This document shows positions 1 through 8,512 of a stretch of DNA of 64,000 nt, piece by piece. The translations under genes were made by a program, and so were the position numbers. Origin of the DNA: Pedobacter sp. KBW06. Its GTDB lineage: Bacteria > Bacteroidota > Bacteroidia > Sphingobacteriales > Sphingobacteriaceae. The notes below the pieces were generated by a model that was not told the DNA's origin, ran no database searches, and saw only the letters and a list, made by a program, of their open reading frames with translations. How positions within the stretch are numbered: position 1 is the first letter of the stretch; every line of letters begins with the position of its first letter. Location of the stretch: positions 1,749,268 through 1,813,267 of the forward strand of contig NZ_QAJL01000001.1 of the NCBI RefSeq assembly GCF_003852525.1, read 5' to 3'.

Positions 1-347
1 ATGATAATGCCATCGGCACCTTCGGCCTGCGCTTTCCGTGCTTCATGGACATCATGAACCTGGTAAAACAGCTTTACCTGCTTCGACCTTGTCCTTTTCA
101 TGCCATAGGGCAAAATCACCATTGTTACCTGATCAGGCAAAATGATGTTGTTCAGCTCTTCCGAAACAAGGCAAACGCCAAATTCCATAGAGGATTGTTT
201 TGTTAACTGTTCAAGTGCTTCGCCAGCCCTGTCCTTATCTCTTCCGAGATGGAGTACAGGAAAAGCTTTCGCATTTGATAAAGAGAGTGCCAGATATACA
301 TCGGGCCTTTCAAATGGAGTTATTCCAATAATTAAGGGAGTTTTCAT
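1..347 (-). CDS. N-terminal fragment, nitronate-monooxygenase-like (NPD) domain, possibly of a type I polyketide synthase
   Basis: The reading frame opens at an ATG (345-347) and runs off the left edge without a stop, giving about 115 residues. It starts M-K-T-P-L-I-I-G-I-T-P-F and contains L-G-R-D and A-E-G-A-D-G-I-I, the pattern of the first strands of the flavin-binding TIM barrel of the 2-nitropropane dioxygenase/nitronate monooxygenase family. From memory, an I-G-I-T-P-F..L-G-R-D start is typical of NPD domains at the front of large iterative type I polyketide synthases rather than of stand-alone nitronate monooxygenases; this is the inference behind the call. Only the N-terminus is seen, so the rest of the architecture cannot be judged. 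About 1 kb of non-coding DNA lies upstream. Confidence 0.55.
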   Translation of the reverse strand, partial: MKTPLIIGITPFERPDVYLALSLSNAKAFPVLHLGRDKDRAGEALEQLTKQSSMEFGVCLVSEELNNIILPDQVTMVILPYGMKRTRSKQVKLFYQVHDVHEARKAQAEGADGII

Positions 348-985
348 ATAGGTTGAGGGGATGATTAGGGATTCAACTTTCGAGCTATTCCATAGGTATT
401 GAAAACAACAGCCTATAGAAACAGGATTTTTAATGAGAAAACACCTTGATTTTTATTCAAAGTAGCTCTATATCAAGAAAATCATTTGTTTTTGGGTATT
501 TTTTCAATAGGGATTCCAAAAACACAATGAAAAGCAATAATCCTACGCTTTTATAGGAACAAAATTACTACTATAATAACGGAGGACGATAAATCTGTCG
601 AAAATGAACAAAAAGAACAAGCTAAAAAAGATAAGGAACAGGGAAAATCGGCAATAATTTAATAAGTAATTAACGTAAAGCTTAAATAGGAGACGAGATT
701 CATTCAAAATGACCAAAAAAATATTCCTATTTGCTCTAAAAAAGTAAAAATCCTGCTGAAAAAAGAAGCATTACCACTCAAAGGCTGAAATCTTTCGGGC
801 TGAAGGAGCCCGAAATTTTCTAGGCCTTTTCCTGGAACGCATCTTTTTTTGAATAAAAACTACCAGAATAAAGTACCAGAGCAGGGATTTTTAGGAAAAA
901 TTAGCAGAATTTATACTACTTCCGAAATACATAGTGGTTTTCTGAACAGAATTTAGTGCAAAATTCTTTTTCCTTTTTCCGGCAT
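348..985. other. AT-rich intergenic region, no convincing gene
   Basis: No reading frame with a start codon and protein-like composition was found. A start-less open stretch on the + strand (about 530-662) encodes a Lys/Glu-rich tail ending in E-Q-G-K-S-A-I-I-stop and may be a relic of a decayed gene. A terminator-like hairpin follows at 793-819. Confidence 0.4.
793..819 (+). terminator. Rho-independent-type hairpin
   Basis: TTTCGGGCT (793-801) and AGCCCGAAA (807-815) form a perfect 9-bp stem with a 5-base loop GAAGG, followed by TTTT. There is no intact + strand gene upstream, so it may be left from a lost gene or end an unknown short RNA. Confidence 0.5.
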
Positions 986-1233
986 GATTCCATATGATGA
1001 TTGTATATAGGATTTTATATCAGATTGTAGGTAGAATTTCATGTGATCATCGCATGCAGGATTTCATATCAGGTTGTAGATAGAATTTCACGTGATCATC
1101 GCATGCAGGATTTCATATCAGATTGTAGATAAGAATTTCACGTGATAATTACATGCAGGATTTCAAATGATGATTGCATACAAGATTCCACGCGATAATT
1201 ACGTGCAGAATTTCAAGTGATGATTGCATGCAG
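986..1233. repeat. Ten-unit degenerate 25-bp tandem repeat
   Basis: Ten head-to-tail units of 24-25 bp start at 986, 1011, 1035, 1060, 1084, 1109, 1134, 1159, 1184 and 1209. Each begins (G/A)ATTtCA and many end GCATGCAG; the partial palindrome GCATGC recurs. The early units alternate between a ...TCAG(A/G)TTGTAGATA form and a ...TGATCATCGCATGCAG form, giving a roughly 49-bp higher-order period. A partial eleventh unit (GATTTCA) joins directly to the inverted repeat at 1241. No reading frame runs through it. Confidence 0.85.
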
Positions 1234-1240
1234 GATTTCA

Positions 1241-1321
1241 AAAAAACCGTTGTTACTTTGAAGACATTCGAATATTTGCCCTTCAGCAAAGATTCGGGGA
1301 TGAAAAGAACAACGGTTTTTT
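1241..1321. repeat. Long-loop inverted repeat abutting the tandem array
   Basis: AAAAAACCGTTGTT (1241-1254) is exactly complementary to AACAACGGTTTTTT (1308-1321), a 14-bp stem closing a 53-base loop. Either strand ends in a run of T, so it could terminate transcription of the PL14-like gene that stops at 1359. The loop also contains CTTTG (1256-1260) and CAAAG (1287-1291), which could form an inner stem. Confidence 0.7.
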
Positions 1322-1358
1322 AAAATTTCTTCACAGAGAAGAACGTTATTATTGAGTA

Positions 1359-2261
1359 TTAATTGATCTTATTCACGGATAAATTATCATAATAGATATA
1401 ATCCGTCGTGCTCGTTTTCCAGTAGTCCTGGCTTCCCCCCCTGAAAGTATGAAAGGTAAGGTTATTGATCAGCCTTTTGCTGTCGTTGGTAGTCCAGCGG
1501 ATATCCGTGTCAAGAATTGTCGTTCCGTTAATGATGATCTGCGCGCGACCGTTTGTGCTGGAACCGGTATTGCTCTTGATGTACATGTGAACATGATACC
1601 AGACTCCTTTCTGAAGTGCTCCAGAAGCCGGAAAACGCTGGGTATAGGTATCGCCATATTCTGTGGGCTGATCTTTATGGTACACATAGGGCTGAAAAAA
1701 CACCCGGTTTGGGTTGCTATCCGGAGAATACCACATTAGCCTTAAACTACCACCATTACCATCCCAGCCAGGGTCTCCTCCTGTATTGCCTTCACCAACG
1801 GAAAATCCGAATCCAATTTTCCCTCCTCTGCTAAAGTTAAACTGACTATGAAATTTCACATCGAAATCCAGTTCATAAGCGCTGCCATCAGTGATGTCTA
1901 CATTGGTAACCATACCACCGGCACCAGAAAGCTGATTAGGGAGCAAGGTAACCCTCAGTCCATTGGTTCCATCTTTGCCATTGGTGATAAAGGCACGGGA
2001 TTCCTGCCAGCCGGAAACATTCCCAAAGTCGGAAGAGGCTTGTGAAGAAGTATAGGTAGATCCATTGGTCCTGTTTTCCCAGTTCAGGTTAAGAGAAGGC
2101 GAAACTGCAGCAGCACTGATTGCTGAACTTTTCTGATTTACACTGACCTGTTCCTGATCTTCTGCTACCGCTTTAGTGTCCTTCTTACAGGAGGCAACAG
2201 CCAATACCGCCAGCAGTAAAATACCTGCAGTAAATTGTCTTTGTTTGGTTTGATTTTTCAT
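1359..2261 (-). CDS. Polysaccharide lyase family 14-like lipoprotein
   Basis: The protein is about 300 residues. It begins with a lipoprotein signal peptide (M-K-N-Q-T-K-Q-R.., hydrophobic core, V-A-S-C-K-K lipobox), which is why I start at the ATG at 2261 rather than the in-frame ATG at 2327, whose extra 22 residues would bury the signal. After a Ser/Ala-rich linker comes a jelly-roll-like domain with G-G-K-I-G-F-G-F, D-G-N-G-G-S-L-R-L-M-W and W-Y-H-V-H-M-Y segments, the layout of PL14-type alginate or glucuronan lyase-like proteins. The usual role would be cleavage of uronic-acid polymers at the cell surface; substrate is not determinable. It lies downstream of a GH43 gene on the same strand with a 245-bp gap, so it may have its own promoter. 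Confidence 0.65.
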   Translation of the reverse strand: MKNQTKQRQFTAGILLLAVLAVASCKKDTKAVAEDQEQVSVNQKSSAISAAAVSPSLNLNWENRTNGSTYTSSQASSDFGNVSGWQESRAFITNGKDGTNGLRVTLLPNQLSGAGGMVTNVDITDGSAYELDFDVKFHSQFNFSRGGKIGFGFSVGEGNTGGDPGWDGNGGSLRLMWYSPDSNPNRVFFQPYVYHKDQPTEYGDTYTQRFPASGALQKGVWYHVHMYIKSNTGSSTNGRAQIIINGTTILDTDIRWTTNDSKRLINNLTFHTFRGGSQDYWKTSTTDYIYYDNLSVNKIN

Positions 2262-2506
2262 TGCTTCGTTTTTAGGGTTTATGATTTGGGTGATGAATAA
2301 AAACATCTGGTTGAGTAAATTTAACATAGTTTTACGCTAAAAAACAAACACAAACAATTGAAAAACAATAAGTTACAAAACATACGATACGCTTTAACCA
2401 CGGGACCGTTTTTGTAAAAAACACCCTAAAGCAGTCACCTGGAAAGGGACAGTCCTGATTTAAAAATCAGGGCAATACGGTTACAGGACAAGAAATATTT
2501 TTTAAT

Positions 2507-3493
2507 TTATTTTATGGGGTTGGCTTTTACACCTTCAAAGGTGATTTTGACGGGCTTAATGTATCCATTGGCATCAAATTCCATCCGGTCAATACAAGTG
2601 ACGCGATGATTTCCATCTGTTTCCCCGAGCGGTCTTCTATGGTAAACCATATAATAATCATTTTTCTTAGGGTGTTTGATCACAGAATGATGTCCTGCAC
2701 CAGTAGCGATTTTAGCATCTTGCTGCAGTACTTTACCGATTCTTTTAAATGGCCCTAATGGGGAATCAGAAATGGCATAGGCAACAGAATAATCTGGCCC
2801 CGTCCAGCCTCCTTCAGACCACATAAAATAGTATTTGCCATTTCTCATAAACATGTAAGGACCCTCTACATAATTGTCCGGAGTAATTTCTTTAAAAACC
2901 GTTCCATCAGGGAAGGGAATAAATCCGGAGAAATCCGGGTTAAGTTTCGCGATGTTGCAATGCTTCCAGCCCCCGTAAATCAGGTAATGCTGTCCATCTT
3001 TATCCTTAAAAACAAACTGGTCAATAGGTTGGGCACCATTATAAAATTTATCAACCAATGGTTTACCCAGGTGATCTTTGAAAGGTCCTTCCGGCCGATC
3101 GGCAACGCCTACGCCAATTCCTCCAATTTCCTGATCGCTTTGAATGTCATTTGCCCCAAACAACAGGTAATACTTCTTGTCTTTTTTAATGATCGAAGGT
3201 GCCCAAACGGCTTTCTTTGCCCATTTAAACCCGGCAGTATCCAATATTCCAGGATGTTTCTTCCAGCTCAGCAAATCTTTCGAGGAAAAAGCATCCAGAA
3301 ACACCTGATTTTCATACCGGTCAGAGAAGGTTGGATAAATCCAGTAGGTCCGGTCAAATACCGCGCCCTCAGGATCAGCGTACCAACCTGGAAAAAGCGG
3401 ATTTCCGGAACTTACTGCCGGTTTTCCGGACTGCTGACTGTAAGCGGAAAAGGTCAAAAAAGACAGAATTGCAAGGATTAAAATTGAACGCAT
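2507..3493 (-). CDS. Glycoside hydrolase family 43 protein, secreted
   Basis: The 328-residue product has a cleavable signal peptide (M-R-S-I-L-I-L..F-S-A-Y-S-Q) and a five-bladed propeller layout typical of GH43. The three expected acidic residues are in place: Asp40 in W-Y-A-D-P-E-G (general base), Asp158 in P-I-D-Q-F-V-F (pKa modulator) and Glu210 in Y-V-E-G-P-Y-M-F (general acid). Family members remove arabinofuranose, xylose or galactose from plant glycans in the periplasm. It sits 96 bp downstream of the barrel gene at 3590 and upstream of a PL14-like lipoprotein, suggesting a small glycan-utilisation group without its own SusC/D. Exact substrate cannot be named. Confidence 0.85.
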   Translation of the reverse strand: MRSILILAILSFLTFSAYSQQSGKPAVSSGNPLFPGWYADPEGAVFDRTYWIYPTFSDRYENQVFLDAFSSKDLLSWKKHPGILDTAGFKWAKKAVWAPSIIKKDKKYYLLFGANDIQSDQEIGGIGVGVADRPEGPFKDHLGKPLVDKFYNGAQPIDQFVFKDKDGQHYLIYGGWKHCNIAKLNPDFSGFIPFPDGTVFKEITPDNYVEGPYMFMRNGKYYFMWSEGGWTGPDYSVAYAISDSPLGPFKRIGKVLQQDAKIATGAGHHSVIKHPKKNDYYMVYHRRPLGETDGNHRVTCIDRMEFDANGYIKPVKITFEGVKANPIK

Positions 3494-3589
3494 TGGAATG
3501 ATATTTTGATATCCTAAAATAGCAATTCTTTCTCGAAAACCATTGTGCTAAACCGTTTTTTATCAAAAGAATTCTTTTGATAACCTCAT

Positions 3590-6052
3590 TTACCTTCCGG
3601 ACTTCACACGTCTTCCTTCTGCTTCAGAACTACTGGAGCGCTGACGGGCAGCTTTAATATCTTTACTTCCAAAACGATAAGTACAGGTTAAGCGGAACAC
3701 CTGGCTCTCCCACCTTTCGTTAACGACATAGTTTTGTGAAGGGATGGCACTGGTAATCTGGCTTTTCTGTAATTTAAAGATGTCATTAGCGGCAAACTTT
3801 ATATTCAATTTACTGTCCATAAATGACTTACTTGCACCAAGATCTATCCCATACTGAGGCGCGATCAATAAAGTTCCATAAACCTGTTTCGATTGATAAT
3901 AACCCGACCATTCAAATTTGGTGGAAGAATTCAAAGTAATCGTCTGACTGGTATTCAGGTTAAATGAAGTTCTTCCGCTTTTATAAGGAAGCCCCAGCAA
4001 ATTAGGGGTCTGGAATTTATTATAATATACAGTCAGGTTATTATTGCTGCTCCACCATTTGGTAATCTGTACAGGATAACTCATGTTCATGTTATACGAG
4101 TCTTGTTTGGCCAGGTTCTGAACAGAAATAAAAATGGTTTTTTTAGCGGTATCTGTTAGCAAGACCTCCGTCATCACATCATTGGTATGGCTATACCCGA
4201 AAGTTACATTTAAGCTCTTTTTGAAGGAGTAAGAAAGCTCAAAGGAATTGGTATACTGAGGTTTCAGAAAAGGATTCCCCTGTCTGAAAGAGTACAAATC
4301 CACATAGTAGATAAAGGGATTTAAGGACCCGTAATCAGGGCGGTCAATCCTGCGACTGTAAGACAAGCCAACCTCATGATCTTTAGACAACTCCTGGTTG
4401 ACAAAAATGCTGGGAAACAGGTTAAGGTAATCTCTTTTTACCACTTTCTGATCCGTTACGGAATTGCCCCTGGAATTGGTCTGTTCCAATCTCAGCCCTA
4501 ATTGCACAGTCGTACTTTTAAACTTTTTATTCAGATTGGCATAGGCGGCATTGATGTTTTCATCGTACAGGAACTGGTTACTTTTGCCGGGATCACTGGC
4601 CCACTGGTTGTTGTTAAAGTTCTCAAACAGGAAATTATTGTCTGTACGCACAAAGCTTGTTTTCAGGCCCAGGTCCAATTTCATCTCTTTATTAACCGGT
4701 AAAGTATAGTCCACCTTTCCACCCCATATTTTTACGATGGAAGGGGAAGCATTCCTGAAAATATAGTCAGGCTTTAAAGGCTGACCTGAAGCATCTTTAT
4801 ACATGTTATTAAAAACGGTGTTCTGCTTTCCATAATAGCGGGAGTAATCAACATCTGCACTGATTTCCTGACCGAGGGTATCTAATGTTCCCTTGTAATT
4901 GAAGTTATAGGTAATCCCGGTATATTTCCGGGTATTGGTATTTGGTGCGATTACAGACGAATCCGTCTTTCCCGGCCGGTCTCCAATCAGGGTCAGAACA
5001 TCGGCAGCATCGTTCCCATTGGTATAATAGCCATTCAGAAAAAAGCCAAGCGTATGCTTATCATTAATAAAATAATCTATTCCCGCTTTATAATTCCGGT
5101 TGGTTCTTTTGCTTTCAGTATGGCTGGTTTGATCAAAATACGTCGGCTTTTTCGTCGTACCATTCACCCTGACAATATCTGTTTCATTAAAACGTCTGTG
5201 TAAGCCATAATCTACGTTCCCAAAAACATTGAACTTTTTCTCTCTGTGGTTCATGTTCAAACCACCATTTACTTTATAGTTGGAACCATAACCTGCTCCG
5301 GCAGAAGCAGTACCATTTGTTCCATAATTTCTGTTTTTCTTTAGTTTGATATTGATGATTCCGGAATTCCCTGCTGCATCATATTTAGCCGAAGGGTTGG
5401 TGATCAACTCGATAGACTGGATCGCATTTCCTTCTGTAGAACGGAGTAAATTGGCCAGCTGGTCTGCTGATAAATAGGTTGGTTTCCCATCCAGCATTAC
5501 ATTTACCCCTTGTTTTCCCCTCAGACTGATTTTGCCATCTTTATCGACTGTTACTCCCGGTGCTTTTTGCAAAATCTCCAGTGCCGAATTTCCGGCAGCC
5601 AGGACGCTGTTTTCAATATTCAACACCGTCTTATCAATCTGCCGGTCTATGAGTGGTTTCTGTTTTACGATCTCTACTCCCTTCAACAACTTTGCATCCG
5701 TTGCCAGTTGTACCTGGCCAACTTCATATAACCTGCGCTCGGCACCAATGGCATAAGGCCCTTTGAAGGTCTTTTTATAACCTACCACATAAATGGCAAC
5801 CAAATACTTACCCGCATTCAGGCCTTTAAATTCATAGGCTCCGTTATCTCCTGTAAGCGTACCTTTAACTGCGGTAGAATCCTTTGCATTTAGCAGGCTG
5901 ATGGTCGCGTAAGGAAAGGCTTTCTGATCTTCATCCAATACTTTACCGGATATTTCTCCTCTGATCTCTGCTGTCTGCGCATTTACCGATGTAAAAAACA
6001 GGAAAGCAAAACCTAGAGTGAGGAAGAAAGAAGTGTATATTTTCGTTTTCAT
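3590..6052 (-). CDS. TonB-dependent-receptor-like outer membrane beta-barrel protein
   Basis: About 820 residues. I start at the ATG at 6052, where a signal peptide (M-K-T-K-I-Y-T-S-F-F..S-V-N-A-Q) begins; an upstream in-frame ATG at 6073 adds seven residues. A carboxypeptidase-regulatory-like beta-sandwich (about 35-120) is followed by a plug domain (about 135-245; L-R-G-K-Q-G-V-N-V-M-L-D-G-K-P-T, S-I-E-L-I-T-N-P-S-A-K-Y-D-A-A-G) and a C-terminal 22-strand-type barrel ending in an aromatic-rich strand. This layout matches the outer membrane beta-barrel family (OMP_b-brl_3) widespread in Bacteroidota, distinct from SusC because no SusD partner follows. Ligand unknown. Confidence 0.85.
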   Translation of the reverse strand: MKTKIYTSFFLTLGFAFLFFTSVNAQTAEIRGEISGKVLDEDQKAFPYATISLLNAKDSTAVKGTLTGDNGAYEFKGLNAGKYLVAIYVVGYKKTFKGPYAIGAERRLYEVGQVQLATDAKLLKGVEIVKQKPLIDRQIDKTVLNIENSVLAAGNSALEILQKAPGVTVDKDGKISLRGKQGVNVMLDGKPTYLSADQLANLLRSTEGNAIQSIELITNPSAKYDAAGNSGIINIKLKKNRNYGTNGTASAGAGYGSNYKVNGGLNMNHREKKFNVFGNVDYGLHRRFNETDIVRVNGTTKKPTYFDQTSHTESKRTNRNYKAGIDYFINDKHTLGFFLNGYYTNGNDAADVLTLIGDRPGKTDSSVIAPNTNTRKYTGITYNFNYKGTLDTLGQEISADVDYSRYYGKQNTVFNNMYKDASGQPLKPDYIFRNASPSIVKIWGGKVDYTLPVNKEMKLDLGLKTSFVRTDNNFLFENFNNNQWASDPGKSNQFLYDENINAAYANLNKKFKSTTVQLGLRLEQTNSRGNSVTDQKVVKRDYLNLFPSIFVNQELSKDHEVGLSYSRRIDRPDYGSLNPFIYYVDLYSFRQGNPFLKPQYTNSFELSYSFKKSLNVTFGYSHTNDVMTEVLLTDTAKKTIFISVQNLAKQDSYNMNMSYPVQITKWWSSNNNLTVYYNKFQTPNLLGLPYKSGRTSFNLNTSQTITLNSSTKFEWSGYYQSKQVYGTLLIAPQYGIDLGASKSFMDSKLNIKFAANDIFKLQKSQITSAIPSQNYVVNERWESQVFRLTCTYRFGSKDIKAARQRSSSSEAEGRRVKSGR

Positions 6053-6213
6053 ATGGACATAATTTTTCCACATACGCTTTTAAGCATATCCTGAGCATAT
6101 GTGAATGGTTGTTGCTGATTAGGGGTTATCTATACATAAGACAGGCTCCTAAAGCAAAACGTTACACAAAAACTGAAAATATTTTGATTATTTTGTAAAA
6201 AAGCTGACAAAAG

Positions 6214-7086
6214 CTAGTTCAATGTTGTTTTCGCGATCCGGAATCCCTGGTTGCTAAACGATGAATGAGGATTCACCCTTCCAATGTCTACAGAGTTAAA
6301 AAATCCGCATGAATTCCTGCTGCACCACCAGGATCCTCCACGGGCATGGACTACTTTCCGCTTTTTCGGATCGCTCTTTAAACTGCCTTCACAGAACTCA
6401 AACACATTCCCATACATATCATATAAGCCAAAAGCATTGGCTTTAAAACTGGCCACCGGCGAAGTATACATATATCCATCCGAAACATCTGCGCTCAGGT
6501 GATCCCGGGCATTCCAGATATTGGCATACGTTCCGATTTGCTCATGACCTTCTCCCCAGAAATAGGTGCTTTTAGCACCTGCACGGGAAGCAACTTCCCA
6601 TTCATCCAAACCAGGTAACCTTACTTTTGCCCATTTACAATATGCTTCGGCATCCGCATAGCTGATGCTGGTTACCGGATGATTCATTTTATGCTCAATT
6701 CCTCCTCTTCCTGTTCCATTGGGAAAACGCCAAAAAGCAGTGCTGTCCCTAAGCCATTTGAATTCAGCCAGTCCCGGTTCAAAAACCATCGCATTTCCCA
6801 ATCGCTCTGCATCGGTCCTGTAGGCCGTAGCCCTGACAAATTCCTCAAACTGAAGGTTGGTAACTTCCGTCTTCGCAATGTAGAAAGTAGCGAGGCTGAT
6901 CTTTCTCAAAGGGTTAAGCTGATGGGTTTGTCCGCCGATAGAATAGGTTCCGGCAGGAATTTTCACTAAAGCACTATCCGGTTGCGCTTTCAGCTTAGAA
7001 AATGAAAGCATCACCAGCATACCACTTGCAAACAGAGATAAAAAGGCTCGTGACCGCAGCAGAACAATTGCTTTATTTGAGCCCAT
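6214..7086 (-). CDS. Formylglycine-generating enzyme (SUMF1/FGE) family protein, exported
   Basis: The 290-residue product has an N-terminal export signal (about 1-35) and a full FGE-sulfatase domain. Markers are P-A-G-T-Y-S-I-G-G, H-P-V-T-S-I-S-Y-A-D-A-E-A-Y-C-K-W, R-L-P-G-L-D-E-W-E-V-A-S-R, Y-D-M-Y-G-N-V-F-E-F-C and the C-terminal R-G-G-S-W-W-C-S-R-N-S-C. Cys255 and Cys260 occupy the positions of the copper-binding pair of aerobic FGE, so it may be catalytic rather than one of the many non-catalytic SUMF1-domain proteins. FGE oxidises the sulfatase Cys in C-x-P-x-R to formylglycine; two Cys-type sulfatases are encoded at 16.7 and 19.3 kb. Its start overlaps the end of the upstream gene (7073) by 14 bp, indicating translational coupling. 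A structural, non-catalytic role cannot be excluded. Confidence 0.75.
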   Translation of the reverse strand: MGSNKAIVLLRSRAFLSLFASGMLVMLSFSKLKAQPDSALVKIPAGTYSIGGQTHQLNPLRKISLATFYIAKTEVTNLQFEEFVRATAYRTDAERLGNAMVFEPGLAEFKWLRDSTAFWRFPNGTGRGGIEHKMNHPVTSISYADAEAYCKWAKVRLPGLDEWEVASRAGAKSTYFWGEGHEQIGTYANIWNARDHLSADVSDGYMYTSPVASFKANAFGLYDMYGNVFEFCEGSLKSDPKKRKVVHARGGSWWCSRNSCGFFNSVDIGRVNPHSSFSNQGFRIAKTTLN

Positions 7087-7846
7087 TATAAAATGCAGTT
7101 GCCCGGTTGATGATCAGCTCTTCATTGGCTTTGTTATAGTCGATAAAGCTAAGGTAAGTGCTTTTTGAACCATATAATTTGACAAATGAAGCGGAGGTCA
7201 TGAAGGGTTTATATTCTCCCTTTTTCATCAGTAACATCAATACGGTTAAAATATCATAGTCTTTCTGGTCACGCTTATAGGTTTCGATTAAGAAAGGAAT
7301 GAGTGCTCTTCCATTTACCTGGACGATTGCGGCCTTATAGTTTAAACCAACCCGATTTGTCCGGCTTACAGATGCTTTGATCAATGCGAGGACAGAATCT
7401 CTGTTGCTCTGCAGGAAATTCTCCTGTCTTTCGCTCCAGGCAGCTTCATCAAAGGCATCGGGAAGATTTCCGAATATTTTCTTATCCTCTTCGAGAATGG
7501 GTGGGCTCACATCACAATTCTGACTGGAAATTTCTGCATGAATCATGTGATAAGTAAACTTCTCCCTAAGCGAAAGTGCCATATAGGCCTTATTGCTCAA
7601 GCCAGAGATGCCATTGCTCCCATCATTTTCCAGGTATACGATTCCGTCAATCAGCTTTTTTATTTTCGCCAATCCATAAGGTGGAATTGTGCTTTTTTGC
7701 CGGTATTTATGGTAAGCCTGACTGCTTGCACTGGCTTCTTTCCAGGGAAGTTCCTCCTGCGAAAAAGCAAGAGCAGGAATCATTAAGACCGCAACAACGG
7801 CCATTAGAGAGATATTTATTATTTTATTAAAGTACAAGCTTGTCAT
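7073..7846 (-). CDS. Exported protein of unknown function, coupled to the FGE-like gene
   Basis: I do not recognise this 257-residue protein. It has a signal peptide (hydrophobic stretch about 10-29 ending A-L-A-F-S-Q) and a mostly helical, charged mature part with a single Cys and no catalytic motif that I can name. Its last 14 bp overlap the start of the FGE-like gene, so the two are probably translated from one message and may act together in the periplasm. Confidence 0.75.
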   Translation of the reverse strand: MTSLYFNKIINISLMAVVAVLMIPALAFSQEELPWKEASASSQAYHKYRQKSTIPPYGLAKIKKLIDGIVYLENDGSNGISGLSNKAYMALSLREKFTYHMIHAEISSQNCDVSPPILEEDKKIFGNLPDAFDEAAWSERQENFLQSNRDSVLALIKASVSRTNRVGLNYKAAIVQVNGRALIPFLIETYKRDQKDYDILTVLMLLMKKGEYKPFMTSASFVKLYGSKSTYLSFIDYNKANEELIINRATAFYNGLK

Positions 7847-7876
7847 ATTGCGTTAAATAGAAGCCTAAAGATATCC

Positions 7877-8413
7877 TTATTTTTCGGCATAATAAATAAA
7901 CGCAGGCGGAAGATTTAACAGGGTGAATTCGCAATGCACATGTTCAAACTTCCTTTTGATCAATGCCAGATCTGTTTTACAGTATTGAAACTGGATATAA
8001 CAACCTCCGGATTTTAACAATTGATAGCAGTCGTTCAGCAACCTGGCTTTTTTGAGCCCTCCCATATTGGCCAGTGGGAGGCCTGAAATGATATAGTCTA
8101 CGCTTCCTGCTTTAAAATACTGCGTGATGTTCATTACATCATCATGAATGGGAACAAAACGATAGTCCTCTTCTTTTTTCAATTCCTCAAAAAGTACTGC
8201 ATTCATTTCAAACCCCGACAATTTCGATTGGGGACTCATCCTGTCCAGCAAGTGTCCGGTGATGCTGCCCTTCCCTGCTCCCAGTTCTACCAGCTGAAGT
8301 GATTTTTCAAAATCAATAAACTGCATCATTTTCCGCGCAAGATAAGGGGAACTCTCAATGATAGAACCAGTTTGCAGGATATTCCGATACGCTTCTTTTA
8401 CAAATACAAACAT
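7877..8413 (-). CDS. Class I SAM-dependent methyltransferase, phospholipid N-methyltransferase/rRNA-adenine-methylase-like
   Basis: The 178-residue cytosolic protein has motif I V-E-L-G-A-G-K-G-S-I-T (about 43-53), an acidic end of strand 2 (G-F-E-M-N), H-D-D-V at motif III and S-G-L-P-L in place of the D/N-P-P-Y of true rRNA adenine methylases. The S-G-L-P-L variant with a N-terminal T-G-S-I-I-E-S-S-P-Y-L-A-R is characteristic of PmtA-like phospholipid N-methyltransferases, which make phosphatidylcholine or monomethyl-PE. Which acceptor is used here is inference. It is 30 bp downstream of the unknown exported protein's start region and on the same strand. Confidence 0.75.
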   Translation of the reverse strand: MFVFVKEAYRNILQTGSIIESSPYLARKMMQFIDFEKSLQLVELGAGKGSITGHLLDRMSPQSKLSGFEMNAVLFEELKKEEDYRFVPIHDDVMNITQYFKAGSVDYIISGLPLANMGGLKKARLLNDCYQLLKSGGCYIQFQYCKTDLALIKRKFEHVHCEFTLLNLPPAFIYYAEK

Positions 8414-8458
8414 GAATCACAGGTAAAGGTACGGCACCGGCGCAAGTACCATATTTTC

Positions 8459-8501
8459 AAAAAGCCGGATGATTTCAATTTACAAAATTATCCGGCTTTT
8501 T
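8459..8501 (-). terminator. Rho-independent terminator of the phosphodiesterase-like gene
   Basis: AAAAAGCCGGAT (8459-8470) pairs with ATCCGGCTTTTT (8490-8501), 12 bp, loop 19 bases. Read leftward it ends in a T tract just after the stop of the gene at 8513. Confidence 0.75.
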
Positions 8502-8512
8502 TGAAGTGTTCC

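Noticed and set aside
142..351. Rightward 69-codon frame at the left edge
   Set aside because: It is antisense to the NPD-like coding sequence, whose protein motifs are clear on the other strand.
530..662. Lys/Glu-rich open frame ending E-Q-G-K-S-A-I-I
   Set aside because: No start codon, preceded by an in-frame TGA; kept only as a note on the gap.
986..1233. CRISPR array
   Set aside because: Units are contiguous 24-25-bp degenerate repeats with no spacers between them and no cas genes.
1241..1321. Integron attC-like site
   Set aside because: The arms lack the conserved R'/R'' core triplets arrangement and there is no integrase or cassette structure nearby.
2454..2471. CCTGAT/ATCAGG hairpin after the GH43 gene
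   Set aside because: Only six base pairs and no T tract in the needed direction.
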